Below the pieces are notes generated by a model. It worked only from the letters and a program-made list of their open reading frames with translations, ran no database searches and had not been told where the DNA came from. Made by a program: the position numbers and the translations under genes. A stretch of DNA of 64,000 nt from Enterobacteriaceae bacterium RIT691 (lineage in GTDB: Bacteria; Pseudomonadota; Gammaproteobacteria; Enterobacterales; Enterobacteriaceae), in the NCBI GenBank assembly GCA_009668205.1, contig WJYM01000001.1, forward strand, positions 124,001 through 188,000. Reading direction: 5' to 3'. Shown one piece after another: positions 27,263 to 40,305 of this stretch; position 1 is the first letter of the stretch; each line of letters opens with the position of its first letter.

Positions 27263-28483
27263 ATGTATGACTTCGCCATCATTGGCGGCGGCATTGTCGG
27301 CATGTCGACCGCCATGCAGCTGGCAGAAACCTATCCGGACGCCCGTATTGTGGTGCTGGAAAAAGAGCCCCGGCTCGCCGAACATCAGACCGGACACAAC
27401 AGCGGCGTTATCCATGCCGGGGTGTACTACACGCCTGGCAGCCTGAAAGCCAGGTTTTGCCTGGCAGGAAATACCGCAACCAAACAGTTTTGTACTCAAC
27501 ACGGTATTCACTACGACGTGTGCGGCAAGATGCTGGTCGCGACGACCCCGCTGGAAATGGAGCGGATGCAGGCGCTATGGCAACGCACCGAAGCCAACGG
27601 CCTGGAGCGTTACTGGCTTTCGCAGGAGGAATTGCACGCGCGGGAACCCAATATCGTCGGGCTTGGCGGGATTTTCGTTCCCAGCAGCGGCATTGTCAGC
27701 TATCGCCAGGTCACCGAAAAAATGGCGCAGATCTTCACCTCGCACGGCGGCGACCTGCTGTTCAATGCCGAAGTAATTGCGCTGGATGAGCGCGCCAGCG
27801 AAATTGTCATTACCACCACGGACGCGGAAATTCACACCCGTTTTCTGATCTCCTGTGCCGGTCTGATGGCAGACAGAGTCGTGGAGATGCTGGGCGTACA
27901 GCCAGACTTTATGATTTGTCCGTTCCGCGGGGAGTATTATCTGCTGCCGGAAAAATACAACCGTATCGTCAATCATCTGATTTACCCGATCCCCGATCCG
28001 GCCATGCCGTTTCTTGGCGTGCACCTTACGCGCATGATTGACGGCAGCGTGACCGTAGGGCCGAACGCTGTGCTGGCGATGAAGCGCGAGGGCTATCGCA
28101 AAACGGATATCTCGTTCAGCGACCTGTTTACGATGGTTGCCCATCAGGGGATCCGCCGGGTCCTGCGGGATAATCTGCGCCCCGGTCTCACCGAAATGAA
28201 AAATTCGCTGCTCAAAGGCGAATACCTCAAAACGGTGCAGAAATATTGTCCGATGCTGAAGAAAGAGGATCTCAAACCCTATCCCGCTGGCGTGCGTGCA
28301 CAGGCGGTATCACACGAGGGCAAATTGATTGATGATTTCCTGTTTGTGAATACGCCGCGCAGCATCAACGTCTGCAACGCGCCTTCCCCGGCAGCCACCT
28401 CAGCGATCCCCATTGGCGAATACATTATCAGCAAGGTGAAAGAGAGGATTGGCGAGCCGGCTTATGCCGCAAAAGCCGGTTAA
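27263..28483 (+). CDS. lhgO: L-2-hydroxyglutarate dehydrogenase
   Basis: A 406-residue FAD enzyme of the DAO/glycerol-3-phosphate dehydrogenase fold, named LhgO or LhgD. It oxidises L-2-hydroxyglutarate to 2-oxoglutarate and passes electrons to the membrane quinone pool. The FAD motif is FAIIGGGIVGMSTA at the N-terminus; HTGHNSGVIHAGVYY is the family flavin-contact segment. ATG 27263 matches the E. coli N-terminus MYDF; the in-frame ATG at 27248 is the alternative. It lies downstream of glaH, with a hairpin between them. Confidence 0.95.
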   Translation: MYDFAIIGGGIVGMSTAMQLAETYPDARIVVLEKEPRLAEHQTGHNSGVIHAGVYYTPGSLKARFCLAGNTATKQFCTQHGIHYDVCGKMLVATTPLEMERMQALWQRTEANGLERYWLSQEELHAREPNIVGLGGIFVPSSGIVSYRQVTEKMAQIFTSHGGDLLFNAEVIALDERASEIVITTTDAEIHTRFLISCAGLMADRVVEMLGVQPDFMICPFRGEYYLLPEKYNRIVNHLIYPIPDPAMPFLGVHLTRMIDGSVTVGPNAVLAMKREGYRKTDISFSDLFTMVAHQGIRRVLRDNLRPGLTEMKNSLLKGEYLKTVQKYCPMLKKEDLKPYPAGVRAQAVSHEGKLIDDFLFVNTPRSINVCNAPSPAATSAIPIGEYIISKVKERIGEPAYAAKAG

Positions 28484-28491
28484 ACGCCACG

Positions 28492-28522
28492 AGGTCGGAT
28501 GCGGTTTTCGCCTTATCCGGCA
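28492..28522. repeat. REP-like sequence between lhgO and ves
   Basis: GTCGGATGCGGTTTTCGCCT followed by TATCCGGCAAC resembles a REP/BIME unit (GCCGGATGCGGC...GCCTTATCCGGC). It lies between converging genes and probably acts as a terminator or stabiliser. Confidence 0.65.
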
Positions 28523-28531
28523 ACAATGAGA

Positions 28532-29107
28532 TCAGCTGGCTTCCGACAATGAATAGCTCAGCAGCCAGCGAATTTCACTGTACAGGATCTTGCCTTCTTC
28601 TTTGAGTAAACGCAGGGTGTGATGTCCGTCATGCCAGTAAGCGCCCTGGTCGGCGGTGAGCAGTTTGTCCCCCATCTGCCAGGCACCGCTGAGCACAAGG
28701 ACCATTCCGCCGCGAGCACCAAACGTGGTAAACGTTCTGTCGGCCACGCGAACTTTCGCCTCACAGAGGTCACGGCGCGTCATGATGTTGAGCTCCATCG
28801 ACATCTGCCCTTCCGTCAGCTGCGCGCGTACCGCCTGCTCACCCGAAAAACGAAACGGCTGATAGCGTTTTAGCGTATGACGAAAGGCATTGCCGCCATC
28901 CAGCGTCACTTCCCCGCCTTCCAGCAGCGTCACCACCCTGTCCACGCCGGTCAGTGCGGAAAACTCACCGTTACCGGCAATGGAAGCAATACTGGCACGC
29001 CAGTGGAAATCACGGGTGGCCGGTGGAAAACAGCAAAGTTCTCGCGTTTCACCGGCACCGTTCTTCCACAAACTGACCGGCATTTTGCGGATATCAAAGA
29101 ATTCCAT
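28532..29107 (-). CDS. ves: HutD/Ves family cupin protein
   Basis: A 191-residue protein similar to E. coli Ves ([29 protein letters not shown] and [30 protein letters not shown]). It folds as a double cupin of the HutD type. E. coli Ves is cold- and stress-inducible and has no defined enzyme activity. The start at 29107 matches the E. coli length; two extra Met codons precede it. In E. coli it follows cho; here cho is missing and glaH-lhgO take its place. Confidence 0.92.
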   Translation of the reverse strand: MEFFDIRKMPVSLWKNGAGETRELCCFPPATRDFHWRASIASIAGNGEFSALTGVDRVVTLLEGGEVTLDGGNAFRHTLKRYQPFRFSGEQAVRAQLTEGQMSMELNIMTRRDLCEAKVRVADRTFTTFGARGGMVLVLSGAWQMGDKLLTADQGAYWHDGHHTLRLLKEEGKILYSEIRWLLSYSLSEAS

Positions 29108-29318
29108 CATCACTCCTGCAAGCCGCCAGACCCCGGTCTGACGCTACTTATTATTTTTCCTGAACGGATTATCGGCAGCACCGGCAATAGACCTTAGCCG
29201 TTTTACAGGCGCAGGCACATCGCGGGCAGTAACAGCCTGATATCCGGGGAAAAAGAGTTTTTTTAGGTGGTGCAAGGAGCATACCGGGAAAGTGGCAACT
29301 GGCAAGAGGGAGATAAAG

Positions 29319-29370
29319 AAAAACCGCCGGTCCTGCCCACAGCATTGCAGCGTGTGAGCAGGACCGGCGG
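29319..29370 (-). terminator. terminator of spy
   Basis: A 13-bp perfect stem CCGCCGGTCCTGC/GCAGGACCGGCGG (29324-29336 and 29358-29370) with a 21-base loop is followed leftward by a U run (AAAA at 29320-29323 on the plus strand). It is 23 bp after the spy stop. Confidence 0.85.
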
Positions 29371-29392
29371 TCTTTAAGACTTTGAGGCTGAA

Positions 29393-29881
29393 TTACTCAG
29401 CGTCGGGGGCCATTTTACCTTCCGGCGCGTGATGTTCTGTCAGACGCTTCTCAAAATTGGCATTAAATTGTTTTTTCTGATCCGGGGTCAGAATGTTGTA
29501 AATCTTGTTCTGCGTTTCCATACGGGAGAGCGCCATGGCTTTGTGCTGCGCCTCATTCTTGTTGATCATTTCTTCGGCTTTCGCTTTGTCGAAGGTATCG
29601 CTGGCAATCAGGCTATGCATTGCACGACGCTCGTCAAGCGATGGGCGCTGCATTTTGCCGCGCTGCTCTTTCATGATGTCGCGGATTTGCTGTTTCTGCG
29701 CATCGGTCAGGTTCAGGCCTTTAAACATCATGTCGTGATGCATGCCCGGTTTGCCTTTGTGATGCATCATCGGCGCACTGTCGGTGGTGGTCGCCGTGGT
29801 GGTGGTGTCGGCTGCGTGAGCCAGGTTAACAGCGCCCAGAGCCAGGGTAGAAGCAATAATCAGAGAGGTCAGCTTTTTCAT
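29393..29881 (-). CDS. spy: ATP-independent periplasmic chaperone Spy
   Basis: A 162-residue protein with signal peptide MKKLTSLIIASTLALGAVNLAHA, cleaved after AHA. The mature part has two LTxxQ motifs (LNLTDAQKQQIRDIM and ILTPDQKKQFNANF) of the Spy/CpxP family, a Met/His-rich start (MMHHKGKPGMHHDMM) and many basic residues for client binding. In E. coli BaeSR and CpxRA induce spy under envelope stress and it protects unfolding periplasmic proteins. I could not place a confident CpxR or BaeR box by eye. ATG 29881 is favoured over the Met one codon upstream. Confidence 0.95.
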   Translation of the reverse strand: MKKLTSLIIASTLALGAVNLAHAADTTTTATTTDSAPMMHHKGKPGMHHDMMFKGLNLTDAQKQQIRDIMKEQRGKMQRPSLDERRAMHSLIASDTFDKAKAEEMINKNEAQHKAMALSRMETQNKIYNILTPDQKKQFNANFEKRLTEHHAPEGKMAPDAE

Positions 29882-30186
29882 CATACGTTCCTTACTTTCA
29901 GTTATTTTTTACGGCACCGTTATTGATGACTGCGCCGTGTTGACGGGATTAACTTTACGGGCTTTAACGTCAATAAGTCAGAGCAAGCGTAAAACAGTGA
30001 AAGTATGAAACCTATGTTTTGCTCAATTGTGGAGGAAATAAGGAAATTGTGTGGAGAGTTGCAAGGAGAAATGAATAACTGGCTGTTCTGGAAGGAATTA
30101 TGAAGAAGTCTACACCACCGCTGTTTATTTTGAAAGCATCCACCAGGAATACTCTGCAAAATTCCCGAATCACACTTTCGGCACCA
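29882..30186. other. gap between spy and the end of the ast operon
   Basis: No supported gene is present. An open frame on the minus strand (29920-30219) lacks a ribosome site and overlaps the ast terminator. The region must contain the spy promoter. Confidence 0.5.
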
Positions 30187-30225
30187 CAAAAAAAGAATTA
30201 AGGCAGTGAGGAATATCACTGCCTT
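30187..30225 (-). terminator. terminator of the ast operon
   Basis: The perfect 10-bp stem AAGGCAGTGA/TCACTGCCTT (30200-30209 and 30216-30225) is followed leftward by a U run (A residues 30187-30194 on the plus strand). It begins 5 bp past the astE stop. Confidence 0.88.
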
Positions 30226-30230
30226 TATGG

Positions 30231-31190
30231 CTACGTTTCGCGCACCAGCATTAATCCGGCGCGTAATCCCGGCGCGACGTTTGGGTTAGGGAATAAGACG
30301 TATTCGGTCGCGTGTTCTGCCACCCAGCGCTTTTCCCCCTCCTCTGCCAACAGGGTTCCTGCCGCAAACGGGGTGAAATTCAGCGTCTGCGGGGACATAT
30401 GCAGACAGAAGCTGTCGTCATGGCGGGTGATTTGTTGGGCCACACGATAGCGTACCGGCACAGGCGCGCAGGCGACGTCTCCCTCCAGCAGCTGAGCCAG
30501 CGCAGTTTGTGTCGCCGCAAACTGGCTGAGATCGTTTTCGCCAAAGGGCAACGCTTTCCCCAGTTCCAGCGTGCACGCCAGCGCGTCAAAACGCTCGCTG
30601 TTGAAGTGGGTAAACGTGCCGCCAGGGCTTTGATGAAACACTAACGCTTCCAGCCCGGCGGCGCCCAGCCACTGCAAAAAGACCTCATCCCAGGCATCTT
30701 CGCGCAACGGCATCACGCCAAAACGCACGTGATGCGAGCCACGGATAGCCGTATGCATATCCAGATGCCAGCGCCGGGTATCCAGCGGTTGCCAGAACTG
30801 TGTGAGCGCCGTTTCCAGGCGAGCCGCACGCGCGGTTTCCAGCGACGGCACAAAATCATGCCAGCGCCCGCCAAACATCCGGTTCATGTCGCTATGCAGA
30901 TAGCGTTTGTTTTCCACCAGCGCCGGAGGATTCCCCAACACCAGCAGCAAACGCCAGCGCAGCACCCGCTGCCCGGCAAACAGCCGCTTCAGCAGCGCAT
31001 CCATGATTTCCACCGGCGCGGTTTCATTGCCGTGAATGCCGGATGAGAGCACCAGCGCCTGAGTACACTCGCCAAAGGGTGTCAGCTCGAGGATCCCGGT
31101 GTCATGCCATTGCCAGTGAAACTGCGCCGTTTCACCACGGGGCTGTTCCGGTGTTTCTCCCCGTAGCGTAAGCGCCAGAAACTCATCCAT
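30231..31190 (-). CDS. astE: succinylglutamate desuccinylase
   Basis: A 319-residue zinc carboxypeptidase-like enzyme, the last step of the arginine succinyltransferase pathway, which splits N-succinylglutamate into succinate and glutamate. The zinc ligands are in [16 protein letters not shown] (HxxE) and in the [13 protein letters not shown] segment, and the catalytic Glu is in [13 protein letters not shown]. It follows astB with a 10-bp gap. It is the final gene of astCADBE. Confidence 0.95.
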   Translation of the reverse strand: MDEFLALTLRGETPEQPRGETAQFHWQWHDTGILELTPFGECTQALVLSSGIHGNETAPVEIMDALLKRLFAGQRVLRWRLLLVLGNPPALVENKRYLHSDMNRMFGGRWHDFVPSLETARAARLETALTQFWQPLDTRRWHLDMHTAIRGSHHVRFGVMPLREDAWDEVFLQWLGAAGLEALVFHQSPGGTFTHFNSERFDALACTLELGKALPFGENDLSQFAATQTALAQLLEGDVACAPVPVRYRVAQQITRHDDSFCLHMSPQTLNFTPFAAGTLLAEEGEKRWVAEHATEYVLFPNPNVAPGLRAGLMLVRET

Positions 31191-31200
31191 GCCGCCTCCT

Positions 31201-35028
<3,828 letters not shown>

Positions 35029-35032
<4 letters not shown>

Positions 35033-36249
35033 GATGACGCTCCCGCGACAAAGCTTTCACAGGTTTTGGCAAAGCGGTCGAGACCGGTATTCACTTCTTC
35101 TTCAGTGATGACCAGCGCGGGCGCAAAGCGCACCACGTTAGCCCCGGCAATCAGCACCATCAGGCCGTTTTCTGCCGCCAGTTGGCTAATGTGTTTTGCT
35201 TTGCCAGCGTGTTCGGCTTTCAGCACGCAGCCGATCAGCAGGCCCATGCCGCGAATGTCGTCGAACAGGCCCACTTTGGCGTTGATCGCCGTCAGACGCT
35301 CGGTGAACCACTGATGACGCTGCTTCACGCCGTTCAGCACCTCGTGGGTGTTAATCATCGACAGCACTTCACCCGCCACCGCACAGGCCAGCGGGTTGCC
35401 GCCGTAGGTGGTGCCGTGTGTCCCGACCGTCATCACGCTGGCGAATTTCTCGGTGGTGAGCAGCGCCCCAATCGGGAAACCGCCGCCCAGCGCTTTCGCG
35501 GTCGACAGCACGTCAGGCGTGACACCGTAACGCATATAGGCGTAAAGCTCGCCGGTCCGGCCCACGCCGGTTTGCACTTCATCAAAAATGAGCACGGCAT
35601 TGTGCTTATCGCAAAGCTCGCGCAGCGCCTGCAGGAACGCCGGGGTGGCCGGTACCACGCCGCCCTCACCCTGAATCGGCTCGACGATCACCGCACAGGT
35701 GTCATCGTTAATCAGCGCGTGGGCAGAAGCGATGTCGTTATAGACGGCATGCTGAATTTGCGGTGGCAGCGGCGCAAAATCCTGAGAATAAGAAGGCTGA
35801 CCGCCTGCGCTGACGGTAAACAGCGTGCGGCCGTGGAAGGCATTTTTGAACGCCACGATGCCGCTTTTCTGCGCGCCGAATTTATCGTGCGCGTATTTGC
35901 GCGCCAGCTTCAGCGCCGCTTCGTTGGCTTCCGCCCCGGAGTTACAGAAGAATACTTTCTCGGCGAAGGTGGCATCAATCAGCTGTTTTGCCAGCTTCAG
36001 CACCGGCTCGTTGGTGTAGCCGTTGCCGGTATGCCAGAATTTTCCGGCCTGTTCAGTCAGCGCACGCACCATTGCCGGGTGCGCATGACCCAGCGCGTTT
36101 ACCGCAATGCCGCCAGCAAAATCAATGTACTCTTTGCCCTGCTGGTCCCACAGACGAGAACCTTCCCCACGTACCGGAATAAAAGGCGCCGGGGCGTAAA
36201 CCGGCATCATCCAATCGTCAAAATTTCCACGCGTCACTGACTGATTCAT
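35029..36249 (-). CDS. astC: succinylornithine transaminase
   Basis: A 406-residue class III PLP aminotransferase that converts succinylornithine and 2-oxoglutarate to succinylglutamate semialdehyde and glutamate. The PLP lysine is in [16 protein letters not shown] (about 252), the PLP phosphate contact is in [18 protein letters not shown] and the Asp is in IFDEVQTG. It is the first gene of astCADBE, behind a sigma-54 promoter. It is related to ArgD; its place in the ast operon decides the name. Confidence 0.95.
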
Positions 36250-36326
36250 AGCAACCTCTTCCTTCCGGTAACATTAAAGTTATTGTGATGTTAATAAACA
36301 TGAGTGTTTGTGCTGTAAATGTATAT

Positions 36327-36342
36327 TGCAGACTTCGTGCCA
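36327..36342 (-). promoter_or_regulatory. sigma-54 promoter of the ast operon
   Basis: Read leftward, TGGCACGAAGTCTGCA (36342 to 36327) has the -24 GG and -12 GC of RpoN promoters with the right 10-bp spacing. Transcription should start near 36315. E. coli ast is also RpoN/NtrC-dependent. Confidence 0.9.
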
Positions 36343-36657
36343 GCCAGCGGCAAAAGTGCATAAACGAGGTCGCTCAACTCAATATCAACAACTTACAACC
36401 TAACGCCATTCACTCAATATGCATAAAAAGTGAATAAACCCGGTTTGCGAGGCCATTAGCAGCATTAATAATCGCAACATTATGCATTAGTAAAACTTAA
36501 TTCATGATTTGTGATCGCCTGCGAGATTTGTCGACAATCTGCGCACCAAAACGGCGCAGATTGCGCCAAAAATGCGCAACGGCGCCGACGTTTGTCACGC
36601 CGCTGCGGCTCTACTACGCTCAATCAGTCCCCTCTTTTTCGGCAATGAGGCATCCCA
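36343..36657. promoter_or_regulatory. upstream activating region between astC and the flavoprotein gene
   Basis: TTGCGC-N7-GCGCAA (36561-36579) is a perfect palindrome, and GCGCACCAAAACGGCGCA (36541-36558) is a weaker one next to it. Together, about 240 bp upstream of the sigma-54 promoter, they are candidate NtrC sites. Stretches such as TGCATAAAAAGTGAATAA near 36419-36436 are ArgR-like. The assignments were made by eye. No gene is seen in the gap. Confidence 0.5.
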
Positions 36658-38055
36658 ATGCGACATTTTGATTCAATTCTGATTGGTGCGGGCCAGGCCG
36701 CGCCTTCGCTGGCGGTGGAATTAGCCAACCGTGGGCAAAAGGTGGCGCTGATTGAAGGTCATTTTTACGGCGGCACCTGCGTCAATTTCGGCTGTACGCC
36801 GACTAAAACCCTGCGTAAATCCGCCAGAATTGCCCATCAGGCCCGACATGCCGCAGAATTTGGGGTGATTACCGGCCCCGTCAGCGTGATGTTTTCCGCC
36901 GCCATTCAGCGCATGCGCGCCAGGGTGGACACCTCAAGAGAGGGGCTAACCCAGTGGTTACAGGGCACGGAAAATCTGGAGATGATCCACGGCTGGGGCA
37001 GCTTTGCCGGGCGGGACGGTGACCATTTTCTGATCGAGGTGAATGGCGAAATGCTCTCTGCCAGCCACGTCTGGCTGAACACCGGCACCCGGGCGTTTAT
37101 CCCTGATCTGCCCGGCATTGAACACGTGCCGACGCTCGATAACGCCAGCCTGTTGGCGTTGAACGACTGCCCGCAGCATTTGATTATTGTCGGCGCGAGC
37201 TATATCGGGCTTGAACTGGGGCAGATTTACCGCCGCTTAGGGGCAGACGTCTCGATAATCCACCGCGCCGCCCGCATTGCCGAGCGGGAAGACGAAGACG
37301 TCAGTGCCGCCATTCTGGATTTTCTGCACGACGAAGAAATTGGCTTTTATCTGGAATCCACCATCACCCGTCTGGCGCCCCACGGCGATGGCGTGGACGT
37401 TGAGCTCAACGACGGCAGCGTGCTGGCGGGCAGCCATATCCTGTTCGCCACGGGCCGCATCCCCAACACCGAAAAACTGAATCTCGCCGCCGTGGGCGTG
37501 GAAACCGACCCACGCGGCTTTATCCGCACCGACGCGCATTTCAATACCAACGTGCCCGGCATTTCCGCACTCGGCGACGTCAACGGACGCGGCGCATTCA
37601 CCCACACCAGCTACCATGATTTTCAAATCGTACTGGAAGCCCTCGACGGCAAAACCCCGAACGGACAATGGCACGACGCCGATAAACGCGTCTTAACCTA
37701 CGCGATGTTCACCGATCCACCGCTCGGCCGCGTAGGCATCACCCTCGCCCAGGCCAAAGAACTCGCCGCGAAAGGACAAAAAATCCTGGTGACAGAATTC
37801 AGCATGCGCGACGTCAGCCGTGCAAAAGAAGAAAGTGAAACCCACGGCCTGATTCGGCTGATCGTCGATGCAGAAAGCGAACGCTTCTTAGGGGCAACCT
37901 TTTTGGGGATCGGCGGCGATGAAATTGTGTCGGTGATATCCAACTATATGGCGACGGGCGCAAGCTACCGGCTGATGCTGCAGGCGTTGCCTGTTCATCC
38001 TACCGTGGCGGAGTTTTTGCCGACGGTGTTGGGGCGATTGCGGGCGTTGGAGTGA
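36658..38055 (+). CDS. FAD-dependent disulfide oxidoreductase, mercuric-reductase-like
   Basis: A 465-residue class I pyridine nucleotide-disulfide oxidoreductase. FAD is bound at SILIGAGQAAPSLA and NAD(P)H at IIVGASYIGLELGQIYRRLG. The redox pair is Cys41 and Cys46 in GGTCVNFGCTPTK. The C-terminal catalytic His447 and Glu452 are in PVHPTVAEFLP. No N-terminal HMA domain or C-terminal Cys pair of MerA is present, so mercury reduction is doubtful; the natural disulfide or metal substrate is unknown. It is divergent from astC and starts the accessory region. Codons 445-450 lie in an 18-bp sequence repeated at 43112. Confidence 0.88.
   Translation: MRHFDSILIGAGQAAPSLAVELANRGQKVALIEGHFYGGTCVNFGCTPTKTLRKSARIAHQARHAAEFGVITGPVSVMFSAAIQRMRARVDTSREGLTQWLQGTENLEMIHGWGSFAGRDGDHFLIEVNGEMLSASHVWLNTGTRAFIPDLPGIEHVPTLDNASLLALNDCPQHLIIVGASYIGLELGQIYRRLGADVSIIHRAARIAEREDEDVSAAILDFLHDEEIGFYLESTITRLAPHGDGVDVELNDGSVLAGSHILFATGRIPNTEKLNLAAVGVETDPRGFIRTDAHFNTNVPGISALGDVNGRGAFTHTSYHDFQIVLEALDGKTPNGQWHDADKRVLTYAMFTDPPLGRVGITLAQAKELAAKGQKILVTEFSMRDVSRAKEESETHGLIRLIVDAESERFLGATFLGIGGDEIVSVISNYMATGASYRLMLQALPVHPTVAEFLPTVLGRLRALE
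37990..38007. repeat. left copy of an 18-bp direct repeat
   Basis: CCTGTTCATCCTACCGTG lies in the last 50 bp of coding sequence of the flavoprotein gene. The same 18 bases in the same orientation recur at 43112-43129. The pair brackets the AT-rich gene, the Ash-like remnant and the hydrolase/transglycosylase cassette, as attachment-site copies would. Confidence 0.75.
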
Positions 38056-38203
38056 GTAATGCACATATGGAAAATAACTTTGGCATAAGAGTTGGATAGC
38101 CCGAAATTGTTATTTTTCGACCCAAACATGAAAACAAGCATTCACATATATTAACTATTTGTGTAATATAAAAACCAAGCCTAAAATCATTACGAATCGT
38201 CAT

Positions 38204-39346
38204 ATGCTTGGAGTGAATAAATTGAGGAAAAAACTTGCTGATTTACTGGCATTTAAAGCCAATCTATTTGAAGTGTTAATCATAGCTGTTTTGGTTGCTC
38301 TAGGTGTGAATGTTTTATCGTCTGGTCTTATGGGCTATTTCAATTTCACATTTTTCGAATTAATTGCAATAGGCTTTTTATTAATATTAACTGGTGCTTT
38401 AATGTTATTTCGCAATGCATCACCCATGAATAATGGAAAATACAAATACAAGGGAATAATTTGCATTGAAGAAAATAGCGGCGACCTTATCGATATAATA
38501 GGCTACCCTTTTGCTGAGGAAGTCAGTAGAAACATTAAAGCATTGTGCGCTGAGAACAAAGCGCTTCATAAAATATGGCATGAAAACCCAATAGGTTGCA
38601 TTTTTGATTTTGATGGTAACCAGTCAGTGAAAAAGAAAATAAAATCCAATGATTTATTCATAGAAGCCATTGAATACTATGTTATTGAAACTCTGGCAAA
38701 TCATCTCAGCAGTCATTTTAATGATGATGACTCATTCTCAGATGAGTACTTAGTTAAGCTAGATAGAAAAAATATCCCTAATTCTTTACTAGGAAATAGG
38801 TTTATTGATACTTTTTCCAGGCCAATGGAAGAGCGAGAGAAATTTCTAGGCGTTGAATCCGATCCTTCCGAAGGAAAAATAGTTTACGCCTTTGGTGAGG
38901 ATGGCGCCATTTTTAACCATTTCGAAATGGTGCTTCCTGAAAAAAGCTCTATTGTTAGAGAAAGTGACTCGAGCATTAGTGTTATCACAAAGAGATTTAA
39001 AATTAACTTCAGGCCTGAATTTGAAGGTTATAATGCAAATTTCCCATCACATTTTGAGAAATTATATCTAGGGAAGGATTTTCTATCAGTTTCAAATTTT
39101 GCAGTTGGATTAATTGTTACAGTCGATTTCTCCAAAAGATCATTGCTATCGACAAAGGGCTGGGAATACTATTGGTGGCTTGATTCTTTTTTAACAAAAT
39201 TAGAGCAGTCTTTTTCAAAGGACTATTTTTTATCAAAAATATCCTGGCATCAAAATTCCGCAATGATTTTGATGGCTGAAAACAGAAGCAAAATGGAGCG
39301 TAGCAATTACTCTAAAAGCCAAAAAAAATGTAAATCATGGGTATAG
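38204..39346 (+). CDS. AT-rich two-TM protein of unknown function
   Basis: About 380 residues, not recognised. After a short basic N-terminus come two hydrophobic helices (FEVLIIAVLVALGVNVLSSG, and FELIAIGFLLILTGALML). The rest, about 290 residues, is a soluble, probably cytoplasmic mixed alpha/beta domain rich in Asp, Glu, Phe and Ser. Base composition is far lower in GC than all neighbours, and codon use is AT-biased (many AAA, ATA, TTA), which indicates recent transfer. The start is uncertain: ATG 38204, or TTG 38222 which has a GGAG site 8 bp upstream, or TTG 38159. It lies immediately right of the 18-bp repeat. A defence or toxin role is possible by context only. Confidence 0.65.
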   Translation: MLGVNKLRKKLADLLAFKANLFEVLIIAVLVALGVNVLSSGLMGYFNFTFFELIAIGFLLILTGALMLFRNASPMNNGKYKYKGIICIEENSGDLIDIIGYPFAEEVSRNIKALCAENKALHKIWHENPIGCIFDFDGNQSVKKKIKSNDLFIEAIEYYVIETLANHLSSHFNDDDSFSDEYLVKLDRKNIPNSLLGNRFIDTFSRPMEEREKFLGVESDPSEGKIVYAFGEDGAIFNHFEMVLPEKSSIVRESDSSISVITKRFKINFRPEFEGYNANFPSHFEKLYLGKDFLSVSNFAVGLIVTVDFSKRSLLSTKGWEYYWWLDSFLTKLEQSFSKDYFLSKISWHQNSAMILMAENRSKMERSNYSKSQKKCKSWV

Positions 39347-39460
39347 TAAATAAATGGATTGAAAGCATTAATGATTCAATTCATTTTGCAGTTTGATTGT
39401 AACAAATGAACCTCCTATTCTAATTCTTCACTATTGCCCTCATAGCCCACAAAACTCCCC

Positions 39461-39737
39461 TTGCACTGCCACCAGCATCGGCAGTATTCTGCTCCGGCAC
39501 CTGCAAAATCAGGTGCCGGGATTGACCTCCTGAAAACCTTAGTGACGACACAACGGCGCGTCAGCGCCTTTTTTGTGTCGTGCGCACGGCTACATCTCAA
39601 TGGTGGGCCGGGCGGGGGCGTCGCAAGACGCGCCGGTGTCCAGTAAGGCCGGTAAGACCAACTCCGTACGGTCCACCACCCAAAAGATTGGTCTCTTTAG
39701 GTGGTGGTGCAAAAACTACTTATTGGAGGCTGCCACC
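39461..39737 (+). pseudogene. P4 Ash/Icd-like remnant, frame-broken
   Basis: Two frames together encode segments typical of the enterobacterial Ash family: APAKSGAGIDLLKTLVTTQR in one frame, then RAHGYISMVGRAGASQDAPV and SSKAGKTNSVRSTTQKIGL in a second frame. A +1 shift near the T6 run at 39571-39576 separates them. The region also contains a GGCGCGTCAGCGCC hairpin (39555-39568) and an inverted pair CCACCACC/GGTGGTGG flanking AAAAGATTGGTCTCTTTA. These are features I associate with P4-type satellite immunity regions. It reads through in frame into the next gene. Confidence 0.6.
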
Positions 39738-40175
39738 ATGGCAATTACCCTCGATCCTAATACCGATTTACTCGCTTTCCCTTTTAGCGCTGCTACGGAT
39801 TTTACCGAACTGGCAGACTGCTGCGATCGCTTTGCCGACACCCTGATTGATTGTCACGATCCGGTTCAGAGAATGGCGCTGCTGGGCCGCATCGGTGCCT
39901 GTCTTGCCCTGCTCCGTCCGACGCTTGGCGAGCCGATCCCGCCGCATCTGATTGACCGTTTTACCGTTGAAAATCTCCCCGATGTTCCGCAGCGTTTTGA
40001 ACCAGATGCCGAAGTGCTGTGCGATTACTGTCAGTCGCTGACGCAACTGCTGTGCGGACAGTCGTTGCCGCCGGATGCAGACAGAACGCTGACAGGATTA
40101 TTATGTGAGCTGGTGTGGCAGTTTGCCGCCGATCTCAACGCGCCGCGCTGGGAACGTAAAACGACTGAGCACTGA
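39738..40175 (+). CDS. conserved enterobacterial protein of unknown function
   Basis: A 145-residue acidic protein, not recognised as a named family. ATG 39738 has a GGAGG ribosome site 7 bp upstream. The frame is also open upstream through the Ash-like remnant, but the site and the composition change support the start chosen. It has no TM helix or signal peptide, is rich in Leu, Asp and Cys (SFSAATDFTELADCCDRFAD, CDYCQSLTQLLC), and is probably helical. Its expression seems tied to the Ash-type leader. A palindrome follows at 40183. Confidence 0.7.
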   Translation: MAITLDPNTDLLAFPFSAATDFTELADCCDRFADTLIDCHDPVQRMALLGRIGACLALLRPTLGEPIPPHLIDRFTVENLPDVPQRFEPDAEVLCDYCQSLTQLLCGQSLPPDADRTLTGLLCELVWQFAADLNAPRWERKTTEH

Positions 40176-40182
40176 AAGGCCT

Positions 40183-40206
40183 CTGCCCCGGTATCAACCG
40201 GGGCAG
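40183..40206 (+). terminator. GC palindrome after the 145-residue protein gene
   Basis: A perfect 10-bp stem CTGCCCCGGT/ACCGGGGCAG (40183-40192 and 40197-40206) with an ATCA loop follows the stop closely. No U tract follows. It resembles other GCCCCGG palindromes in the window. Confidence 0.55.
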
Positions 40207-40305
40207 TTGTTGAGCCTCAACAATCTCTGGATAGCGTGAGAGTGCGTCCAGACTTAAAAACCGTTTTACCGGGGAAAGCCTGTCAGACCAGCACAACATG
40301 ACGGT

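Noticed and set aside
29920-30219. A 99-codon minus-strand frame between spy and astE
   Set aside because: No ribosome site, unrecognised product, and overlap with the ast terminator.
35182-36240. A 352-codon open frame opposite astC
   Set aside because: It mirrors astC, which is fully conserved; its product is unlike any family.
36658-38055. Naming the flavoprotein merA (mercuric reductase)
   Set aside because: The HMA domain and C-terminal Cys pair of MerA are absent and no mer genes are nearby.
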